A stretch of 63,739 bases of DNA from Paludibacteraceae bacterium (GTDB lineage Bacteria; Bacteroidota; Bacteroidia; Bacteroidales; Paludibacteraceae), in contig JAFZPM010000012.1 in NCBI GenBank assembly GCA_017550335.1, positions 1-63,739 on the forward strand, in the 5' to 3' direction. The notes below the pieces were generated by a model. The model searched no databases, had not been told where the DNA came from, and saw only the letters and a list, made by a program, of their open reading frames with translations. Of the stretch, positions 10,701 to 22,700 are shown piece by piece (the stretch's first letter is position 1; each line of letters begins with the position of its first letter). The position numbers were made by a program, and so were the translations under genes.

Positions 10701-13700
10701 GTGGATGTCAGCGATAATTGCACCGCCGCCGCCGACTTGAACATTTCCTACGTGGACGCCGACCCTACAGGCTCTTGCCCTATCTTGGTGGTGCGCTCCT
10801 ATACGATCACGGATGAGTGCGGAAACTATACTACGGCCACACAAAAGATCTATATTCGCCAGAGGGACTTCGATATGCCTGATGATGCTTCCACCACGAT
10901 CTCCTGCGCAGGTGAGCTCCATGACCCGGATCTGCCACGCGTGACGGATGCATGCGGAACGGTGCTCTCACCAATCTCCTCTTCTGTGGATGAAACCCCT
11001 GTTTGTGAGGGAAGTGTGCGTTATCAATATACCTACGAGGATTGCGCGGGTCATAGGCATGTGTGGACTTACACCTACAATATCGTCCTGCAAAACTTCA
11101 ACCCTCCTGCCAATGGCGAATCAACCATCCATTGCAGTAACTTGGCTGTGACGCCGACTGTACCACAGGCTTATGATTTCTGTGGAAACGCATTGACTAC
11201 TCCGTCGAACTTTACGAGCAAAACGGATGTGCCGGAATGTGAAGGCGTGGTTGTCTACACTTACACCTATGAGGATTGCGCAGGTCATACGCAGCCATGG
11301 ACATACACTTATACGATCGAGAAAAATGCGCCTGAGATCGAATCGAATACTTTGCCGACCTCGAAGGAGATCTCCTGTATCTCGGATACCGCCGCATTGG
11401 CATCGAATAATGTGCCGACCGCTCACAACGATTGCGGGGAAGTCGTCACTCCTACGTTGAAAAGAGAGTTCAGTTGGGAGGCTGGCAAGGAGAACTGTAA
11501 GGGAACCATCTCCTTCGTCTACACCTACACCGATTGCGGAAAATCCACCGATTGGACTTACAGATATATCCTGGATGACAATGTGAAACCTGAATTCACT
11601 TGCCCTTCCAACAAGTCATACACCATCTCGTTGAACTGCGATACCGTGGTCAATATCACCGCACCTGCAGTCACGACACCTTGCTCGGAGGTCTCCATCT
11701 CCTACAAGGTCAACAACGGATCGGTGACACCTTATACCGCACCGTTCAACCTGACGCTCAAGCCGGGTAAGACGACCATCTATTGGTATGCGGAGGATGC
11801 TTGCCATAACGAGGCGGGCGTATGTTCCTATGACTATGACATTACGTTCAAACCAGGCTTCACGAAGCATTGCCCTGACAACTCGGATCTGAAGCTCGAT
11901 GTCTGCGAATCGATGACATGGAGTGAGGTGAAGTCTTACCTGACGGGTGAATACGAGGCCTATTTCAAGAGCGTCGAATGCCCGAGCGGCGACGAAAAGG
12001 TCATCGCTCCGACTTTCTCTTACAAGAAGAGAAGCGAAGGGAATGACGCATATGTGGCCTTGACGAACGCCTCTGTCTTTGATTACACGACGTTGTATGA
12101 TGTGAAATGGCTCTTCGTCTATGAGGCTAACAACCAAGAGACGCTGAAAGACTCTTGCTTCTCAACGGTTTACTTGGCCGATACTTCCGCTCCGGTGAAT
12201 GATTGCAGTAAGATTAAGCCTATCACACTGCGTCCTAAGGGATGCGACACGGTCTACACGGTGATCCCTCCGGAGGGCGTGTTCCATGATGTCTGCACAC
12301 CGGATGCTGAGTTGGGCTATGTCTTCTGGTTGGACGGAAGAGGCGGATTTGTCTATGGTGCGGATAGCATCACGTTCAATCTGACCAACGGTACCCACTG
12401 GGTAACGTGGAGGGCTTACGATCGGTTCGATAATCTGTCCGATACTTGCGGACACCCGATCTATGTGGTGGATGCCAATCCTCCTGTCATCAATTGCCCG
12501 CCTGTCGCTGATCTCACGTTGGAGATTACACAGAATTGTGACACGACCTTCAACCTGACCGCTCCTGAAGTGACGGATGCCTGCGGTGTGGCTGCTGTCT
12601 ACTATAAGTTGGAGGATGGCGTGGAACATCTATATGATGAGAACAACGCGGCGAATAATAGTGTGACCTTCCCTGTGGGGACATCGGTCGTACAATGGTA
12701 TGCGAAGGATAAATCGAATAATGTTTCGGACGTGTGCCAGAGCACTTATACGGTGAAGGATGTGGCTAAACCATCCATCACATGCGCTTCTGACACTAGT
12801 ATCAAACTCCTCTCCCAATGCGATACCATACTCACGTTGGTGGCGCCGGTGGTGAGCGATAACTGCTCCTACACGCTCTACTATACGGTGGGATCGGCTG
12901 CTGAACAATTGTACGACAAGAACACGCCTGTCCGCCCTACATTCCAGTTGGGAACCACTACGGTCACTTGGCGTGCGGTGGATCCTTCGGGTAACGAGGC
13001 TTCCTGCTCCCGTGACTACAAGGTGACGGACAGCTCGGGTGTTAACATTCTCTGTCCGACGAACAAGGACCTCATCCTCAATGTCTGCGTCGATCAGGTT
13101 TGGGACGACGTGAGAACCCATCTGACGGGCAGCTATGCCGCGACCGCGACCCGTATGGATTGCCAGAACGGTGGGGCGCAACCATTGGAGCCTACCTTCT
13201 TCTACAAGAAACAATCGGAGGGCGAAAACGCTTACGTGGCGTTGACGGGTAATTCTCCTTTCGTCCTCGATACGAAATACGATGTGAAGTGGCTCTTCGT
13301 GAGCGGCGGTGGAAATCAGGAGACCGTGAAGGATTCCTGCTTCTCGACTGTCTTGGCGACCGACACGACCGCACCTGTGGCCAATTGCAACATCGTCGTG
13401 CCTGCGCTGAAACCTCATGGTTGTGATACGATCTATCTCCTGAAAGCTCCGATCGGTGCTTTCCACGACAATTGTACAGCCGATGAGGACCTCGAGTATT
13501 GGTATAGCGTGGACTCTAGTGCCTTCGTGAAATACGATGCGGGCGACACGGGTACCCCTGTGACACTCGCTCTGGGCAAACACACCGTCTCTTGGTATGC
13601 GATCGATGGCCATAACAATGGCTCGGATACCTGCTCCTACATATTGGATGTGAAGGATATCCTTCCTCCGAAGATCGATTGCGACGATATTGTCATCCCT

Positions 13701-16700
13701 GAATTGAACGTTACGCAGGGTTGCGACACGACCTTCAAGGTGGGCGCGCCTACCGTGACGGATTGCGACACGTTCCTCATCTATTACAAACTGGGTGATG
13801 GTTTGGAACATGTCTATACCGACTCCTTCGAAGTAACCTTCGCCGTGGGCGACACGTTGCTCAAGTGGTACGCGAAGGATACGACGGGTAATACCTCGGA
13901 TACGTGCACGAAACAGTATACGGTGAGGGATGTGGCTAAACCATCCATCACATGCGCTCCTGACACGAGCGTCAAACTCCGCACGCAATGTGATACCATG
14001 ATCACGTTGGTGCCTCCGGTGGTGAGCGATAACTGCTCCTACACGCTCTACTATACGGTGGGGACGGGTACGGAACAATTGTACGACAAGAACACGCCTG
14101 TCCGTCCTACATTCCAACTGGGAACCACCACGGTCACTTGGCGTGCGGTGGACCCTTCGGGCAACGAGGCTTCCTGCGCGCGTGACTATGTGTTGACGGA
14201 CAGCTCGGGCGTCAATATCATCTGCCCGACGAACAGGGATCTGGTACTCGACGTCTGCGAGGCCCAAACATGGAGCGTCGTGAGGACTCATCTGACGGGC
14301 GACTATGCGGCGGCAGCTAGCCGTATGGATTGCCAAAACGGCGGGGCGCAAACATTGACCCCTACCTTCTTCTACAAACTGGAGACGGAGAACGAGGATG
14401 CCTACGTCGCTTTGACGGATGCTTCTTCCTTCGCCCTCGATACGAAATATGACTTGAAATGGCTCTTCGTGAGCGAGGGATTGAACCTGGAGACCGTGAA
14501 GGACTCTTGCCTCTCCACGATCTTCTTGACCGATATCTCCGCTCCTTCGGCTGATTGTGAGGCGATGAAGGATATCGTGCTGAAACCAATCACTTGCGAC
14601 ACTTCCTACCAGTTCCTCAAACCGGAGGGTGTCTTCTCTGATAATTGCGGAGAGTCTAATTTGACTTACTACTATAAACTGGATGGCGCGACCGAGTTCG
14701 TCGAACTTACGGATGGCGTGAAGGAACCTCTGACCAATGGTCCTCATACCGTGGCTTGGAAGGTGAAGGATCAACACAATAATGAATCCGCTGTGTGCGA
14801 GCAGACGGTTACTATCTTGGATACCATCGCTCCGCTGGTCGATTGTGCCGCTATCCCTGACACGACCTTGCAAGTCTCCTTGTCGTGTGATACCTCCTTC
14901 TCGATCGTTGCTCCGACCGTGACGGACGCTTGTGGTGTCTCTTCCATCTATTATAAACTGGGTGATGGCGCGGAGCATGTGTTCGCTGACAAGGTGGACG
15001 TCACCTTCGCGGTGGGCGATACGCTCATCAAGTGGTATGCGAAGGATGCCGCAGGTAATGTATCAGACACTTGCGAGCGTAAATACACGGTGGAGGATGT
15101 CGCGTCTCCGAAGTTCGATTGCCCTGCCGACACCGCCTTCAAACTCTATCACCATTGTGATACGACCTTCTCGGTTGTGTTCCCGAACGTGACGGACAAT
15201 TGCGCCGTGACCGAGCGTTACTACCGCATCGGCAGTGGTGCCAACACCCTCTACACGGGACCTGTTTCGGTACACTTCTCCTTGGGCGACTTGACGATCA
15301 CTTGGTCGGCTTATGATGCTTCCGGTAACGTGGCGGAGTGCTCACGTACCTATACGGTGACGGATAACACGAGCATCACCAAGACTTGTCCTGCGGAGGA
15401 TGATGTGATCATCAATACCTGCGACGATATGACTTGGGGCGAGGTCTATGCCCTCTACACGGATGCGCAGAAGGCTATCGCTTCCCGTCTGAACTGCGCT
15501 AACAATGGTGAGGTGATCTCCATCGATCCGATCATGCGCTACAAGAAGGAGTCTGATCCTGCCGACGCATACGTTCCGCTTCTTGATAATTCTTTGTTGT
15601 CCTACAATGTCTCTTACGACATCCGTTGGGTGTTCGAGAAGAGCGGAACGAACATGGAGGACATCCATGATAGCTGCGATAGCAAGGTTATCCTCAAGGA
15701 TACGAGCGTGCCTACGATGGATTGCTCTAAGATCGAGGATATTGTCCTGAAACCGATCACTTGCGACTTCGAGAATTATCAGTTCAAGAAGCCTGAGGGT
15801 GTCTTCGATGATAATTGTACCGAGGATAGTCTCACGTACTTCTTCAAACTGGATGGTGACGCTTCGTTCACGCGACTTAAGGATGCGGAGCCTCGAACCA
15901 TCGCCAATGGCACCCATACCATCGTATGGAGGGTGGCGGATAAAATGGGCAATGAGTCTGGCGAGTGCAGCCAATCTCTGACGGTGCTCGATACCATCGC
16001 TCCTGAGATGACTTGCCCTACCGATATGACGGTGAAGGTGGTGGCCGGATGCTCCATCGCACTTGACCTCCCTGTCGCTACCGCTACGGATGCCTGTGGC
16101 GAACCGAAGGTATACTTCTCCTTCGATGGTGTGTCGTTCACTCAATTGGGCGCAACCTTCAACCATACGCTTCAGGTGGGCGATACGACCATCTATTGGT
16201 ACTCGGAGGATATCCACAATAACCTGACCGATACGTGCCACTATAAGGTGACTGTCCTGGATACCATCGCTCCTACAATCACTTGTCCGAGCGATATCTC
16301 CATCTCTTTGACCACTGGCTGTGATACGGATGTGGAGTTCGGACCGGCTACGGCGGATGATAACTGTGAGGTGGAGAAGATCTACTACTCGTACGATAAT
16401 GCCACATTCACGGCGCTGCCTACACTCGCCTCTCCCGTGACGAAGAATTTCGCGGTGGGTGATTACAAGGTTTACTGGTATGCGGAGGATAACCATGGTG
16501 TCCTTTCCGACACCTGCGAGCAGAAGATCTCCATCTTGGATGACCATACCTTCGACATCAACTGTCCTCCATACTCGGGCGCTGATCCGTTCATCGTGGA
16601 GACCTGCACCGACTTGCCTTGGAAGGACTTGAGCGATAGCCTCTCCAAACTGAACATGAATGCTTCCGCTTCTTATACGGACTGCAAGACTACGGTCGAG

Positions 16701-19700
16701 ACGCCTATCGATAGCATCATCATGAAGTATTCAGTGAAGGGCTCCGATACTTGGGCGCTCTTGGGTGATGATGATAAGATCCCTTACAATACGCCTTACG
16801 TGATCCGTTGGGTATTCGTGAAGGCGGGCGACAACCTCGTGACGAAGTCTGATTCCTGCGAGCTCCCTATCTTGCTGAAGGATACGACCGTGCCTCTCTT
16901 CAACTGCGACGACATCAATCCTGATTCGGCTGTGGTGGTTGCGGACGGTGTCTGCGAATTGCCTTACAAGGATATCCATTTGAATACTTATGAGGCCACT
17001 GACAACTGCGATGGTAAGATCGTAGGTATCCTCTCCACGTCGACGAACCTCGCCGACAGCGTGAAGGCGGAGGATGTCTTCAAGGTGGGTACGCTCTATA
17101 ATCTCTACTGGATATTCCAGGATAGGACGGGCAATAAGGTATACTGCGACCAGAAACTGATGCTGAATACTAATCTGAAGCCGATCTTCAACTGCGACTC
17201 GCTGAAGAATAGCCCGATCACGAAGATGTTGGAGAACGCTTGCGAAACCGATTCCACATCGTTGGGCATTGTGACGCCTATCGCATACGACGCTTGTACG
17301 AAGGATCCTATCCTTGGTGTCGGACATAGGAAGAGTGGCTTGGCGATGAACGGTACGTATAGCGTCGGCCGTGACACTATCGTCTGGGTATTCCAAAGCA
17401 TCTACTCGACAACGCTTGATAGTTGTGAACAATATATCTTCATCCAAAGCGATAAGGAACTTGAGTTCGATTGTGACTCGTTGAATAGGGCTGTGATCGA
17501 TACCGTCCTGAGTGGCGTGTGCGAAATCTCCGCCGCTGACCTGAAGGTGAATACTCCGTTCGCCCTCGATGTTTGTACGAACGATACCATCTGGGGCGTG
17601 GGTGTCCGCAAGAGTGGTAAGGACATGACCGATCCTTATCTCGTGGGACGTGATACCATCACTTGGACCTTCACCAGCGAGTATGCGAAGAACTCGGTTG
17701 TCTGTGATCAGTTTGTCTATATCCAGAGCAACTTGGAGCCAGTGTTCAATTGCGACTCTTTGAAGAACACTCCGATCGACACCGTCCTGAGTGGCGTGTG
17801 TGAGATCAGCGCCTCTAATCTGAAGGTGATCACACCGTTCGCCCTCGATGCATGTACAAAGGATACTATCTGGGGCGTCGGTTCCCGTACAAGTGGCAAG
17901 AGCATGGCCGACCCTTATCCTGTGGGCCGTGACACGATTGTCTGGAAGTTCGTAAGCGAGTACTCTACGGCTGAGGTTGAATGTGAGCAATATGTCTTCA
18001 TCCAAAGCGATATGAAGCCTGAGTTCAATTGCGACTCCTTGAAGAGCAGTCCGATCGAGCGTGTCCTGCATGATGTCTGTGAAACGGATTCCGCTGGCAT
18101 GAACTTCACGGTTCCATTCGCCCTCGACGCTTGTACGAAGGATACGATCTGGGGCGTGGGTACGAGAACGAGCGGCGAGCCGATGGGCGGCATCTACAAG
18201 GTGGGCCGCGACACCATCGTCTGGAAGTTCGTCAGCGAATACTCCACTGCTGAGGCTGAGTGTGAGCAATATATCTACATCAAGAGCGATAAGGCGCTTG
18301 AATTCAATTGCGACTCTTTGAACAATGCTCCGATCGAGCGTGTGTTGCATGATGTCTGCGAGATCGATTCCGCCGGTCTGAACCTCACGGTTCCGTTCGC
18401 CCTCGACGCTTGCACGAAGGATACGATCTGGGGTGTAGGTGTCCGCAAGAGCGGCGAGCCGATGGGCGGTATCTACAAGGTGGGCCGCGATACGATCACC
18501 TGGACCTTCATCAGCGAATACTCCACCGATACGGTGGTCTGCGACCAATATCTCTACATCAAGAGCGACAAGGCGCTTGAGTTCGATTGCGACTCGTTGA
18601 AGGATGCTCCGATCGAGCGTGTGTTGGAGGGTGTTTGTGAAATCGACTCCGCTGGACTGAACTTCACGGTTCCGTTCGCCCTCGACGCTTGTACGAAGGA
18701 TACGATTTGGGGCGTGGGTGTCCGCAAGAGCGGTGAGCCGATGGGCGGCATCTACAAGGTGGGTCGTGATACCATCACGTGGACCTTCATCAGTGAGTAC
18801 TCTTCCGATACGGCTACTTGCGATCAGTATCTCTTCATCCAGAGTGACCTGAAACCAATCTTCGATTGTGACTCCCTGAAGAGTGCGCCGATCGACACGG
18901 TGCTCTCCGGTGTTTGTGAGATCTCTGCGGCGGACTTGAACATAAACATTCCGTTCGCCCTCGATGCCTGCACGAAGGATACCATCTGGGGTAAGGGCAC
19001 CCGCACGAGCGGCAAGGGTATGAATGATAACTTCGCTGTGGGCCGTGACACGATCGTTTGGGTGTTCGATAGCGAATACTCTACGGCTAACGACACTTGT
19101 GAACAATATGTCTTCATCCAGAGCGACCTGAAGCCTAAGTTCGATTGTGACTCTTTGCATAACGCACCGATCGAGCGTGTGTTGGAGGGTGTCTGTGAAA
19201 TCGATTCCGCAGGTCTGAACATGATCGTTCCGTTCGCCCTTGACGCTTGTACGAATGACACGATCTGGGGTAGGGGTACCCGCACGAGCGGTGAACCGAT
19301 GGGTGGCATCTACAAGGTGGGTCGCGACACGATCGTTTGGGTGTTCGACAGCGAATATTCTACGGCTAATGATACTTGCGAGCAATATGTCTTTATCCAA
19401 AGCGATCTGAAGCCTAAGTTCGATTGCGACTCTTTGCATAACGCACCGATCGATACGGTGTTGCATGGTGTCTGTGAGATTGACTCGGCTGGTTTGAACT
19501 TCCAGGTTCCGTTCGCCCTCGACGCTTGTACGAACGATACGATCTGGGGTGTGGGCACCCGCAAGAGTGGCGAGCCGATGGGCGGCATCTACAAGGTGGG
19601 CCGTGACACGATCGTCTGGGTATTCGACAGCGAATATTCTACGGCGAACGACACTTGTGAACAATATATCTTCATCCAGAGTGATTTGACGCCTAAGTTC

Positions 19701-22700
19701 AATTGCGACTCGTTGAAGAATTCACCGATCGAGAAGGTGCTGGATGGTGTGTGCGAAATCACGCCTGAGGACTTGGGTGTGAAGACTCCGTTCGCCTTCG
19801 ACGCTTGTACGAACGATACAGTTTGGGGCGTCGGTGAAAGGACGAGCGGTCGCGCGATGACCGACACCTATGTTGTGGGCCCTGATACTATCGTGTGGAG
19901 ATTCATCAGCGAGTACTCTGTCGATACGGCCATTTGCGAGCAATATGTCTTCATCCAAAGCAATAAGGGTATCGAGTTCGATTGCGACTCGTTGAATAAC
20001 GCTCCGATCGAGAGGGTGCTCCATGGTGTCTGCGAGGTGGATTCCGCTACCTTGAACTTCCAAGTGCCATTCGCGATGGACGGCTGTACGAATGATACGG
20101 TATGGGGCGTGGGCACACGCAAGAGTGGTCTGCCGATGGGTGGCGCCTACTACGTGGGTCGCGACACGATCGTCTGGAAATTCTCCAGCGCCTATACAAC
20201 GGAGGATGTTCTTTGTGAACAATATATCTTCATCCAGAGCGATATAGCACCTCTGTTCAACTGCGACTCGTTGAAGAATAGCCCGATCGACACGGTGCTT
20301 CATGGAGTCTGCGAAATCGATTCCGCAGGCCTGAACTTCCAGGTTCCGTTCGCTCTCGACGCCTGCACGAAGGATACCATCTGGGGTGTGGGTACACGCA
20401 AGAGCGGCGAGCCGATGGGTGGCATCTACAAGGTGGGTCGCGATACGATCGTTTGGGTGTTCGACAGCGAATACTCTACTGTTAGCGACACATGTGAACA
20501 ATATATCTTCATCCAGAGCGATATGGCTCCTCTGTTCGATTGCGACTCGTTGATGCGTACGCCTATCGAGCGTGACCTCCATGGTGTCTGTGAGATCGAC
20601 TCGGCGGATATGAACCTTGAGGTTCCATTCGCCCTCGATGCCTGCACGAAGGATACCATCTGGGGTGTTGGCGAGAGAACGAGCGGTTTGTCTATGGGTG
20701 ATAAGTACAAAGTGGGACGTGACACCATCATCTGGCGCTTCATCAGCGAATATTCCACGGATACGGCTCTCTGCGAGCAGTACGTGTTCATCCGAAGCGA
20801 TTTGACTCCTAAGTTCGATTGCGACTCGTTGAAGAACAGTCCGATCGACACCATCCTCCATGATGCGTGCGAAATCAGCGCCGCAGACCTGAATATCAAT
20901 ACGCCTTTCGCCCTCGATGCCTGCACGAACGATACGGTTTGGGGCGTCGGAAAGAGAACGAGTGGTTTGAGCATGGATGATCCGTTCCGAGTAGGTCGTG
21001 ACACCATCATCTGGCGTTTCGTCAGCACCTATTCTTCTGTTGCTGAGGTTTGCGAGCAGTACGTGTTCATCCGAAGCGATAAGAAACTCGAGTTCGATTG
21101 CGACTCGCTGATGAACACTCCTGTTGAACGTGTTCTGGAGGGCGTCTGCGAAATATCCGCGGCTGACCTGGAGCTTGAGGTTCCGTTCGCCATCGACGCC
21201 TGCACCAACCAGAAGATCTTCGGCGAGGGCGTGCGCAAGAGCGGACGTGGCATGGACGAGGCTTATGTCGTCGGACGTGACACGATCGTCTGGACCTTCA
21301 TCAGTGAGTACTCTACAGATACTTCGGTCTGTGAACAATATGTCTATATCCAGAGCGACCTGAAGCCAGTATTCAACTGCGACTCCTTGAAGCAGGAGGT
21401 GATCGAGAAGGTACTGGAGGGCGTTTGTGAGGTGAGCGCGGCTGACCTGAACATCACTACGCCTATCGCTTACGACGCTTGCACGAAGGATCCTATCCCA
21501 GGCGTCGGTACAAGGAAGAGCGGACGTGGCATGGACGATCCTTACGTGGTCGGACGAGATACCATCATCTGGGTATTCGACAGTGAGTATTCAACCCTGA
21601 GTGACACTTGCGAGCAATATGTCTACATCCAGAGCGATATGAAGCCTAAGTTTGATTGTGACTCGTTGAAGAACGATCCGATCAAGAAGGTGCTCTCAGG
21701 TGTTTGCGAGATCTCTGCGGCTGATCTGAACGTGAATACTCCGTTCGCCCTCGATGTCTGCACGAACGACACGGTTTGGGGCGTCGGTACCCGCAAGAGC
21801 GGCAAGGCGATGACGGATAACTACGTTGTCGGAAATGATACGATCGTCTGGGTGTTCGACAGCGAATACTCTACGGCGAACGATACTTGTGAACAATATG
21901 TCTTTATCCAAAGCGATTTGGAGCCAATCTTCAACTGCGATTCGTTGAAGAACACTCCGATCAACAAGGTGTTGACCGGTGTCTGTGAAATCTCTGCGGA
22001 GGATCTGAACGTGAATACGCCGTTCGCTCTCGATGCCTGCACGAAGGATACGGTTTGGGGCGTCGGCAGAAGAACGAGCGGCCGCGACATGGACAGCTCT
22101 TATGTGGTCGGTCGTGATACCATCGTTTGGACCTTCACGAGCCTCTATTCGACGACTGTTGTGGAGTGTGAGCAATACGTCTTCATCCAGAGCGATTTGA
22201 CTCCTAAGTTCGATTGCGACGAGTTGACGGATACGACCATGTTCCTTGCGATGGACAAATGTGAGATCCCTGCGGGTCAGTTGATATTGCCTACGCCTGT
22301 GGCGAAGGATGCTTGCACGGATGATGATGTGCCGGGTGATCCTACCCGTGATGACGGACTCACATTGTCTGACGCTTACCCTGTCGGAACGACTACGGTG
22401 ACGTGGACGTTCGTCAGCCCTTACAGTACGACACCGAAGGTCTGCGAGCAACATGTGATCGTGAAGGATACGATCGTTCCTGTTCCTCATTGCGAGGATC
22501 TGGATACGATCCATGCGGATATCACCGCTACTTCCGCTCATAAGAACCTCACCACTTATGAAGAGGCTGTCGCCGCAGGTCTGGTGGCTCCTACGTTGGA
22601 TGACCTTTGCGATGGTCTGATCACCGCTACGGGTCTCCGTGAGGATGGCTCTCCGTTGGAGGGTGACTTCGAAATCGGTCTGACCACCATCATCTGGACC

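Noticed and set aside
17185..22210. Possible CRISPR-like regular repeat spacing
   Set aside because: The 279-bp period is fully in frame and encodes a conserved protein repeat. No short direct repeats with unique spacers and no cas genes were seen.
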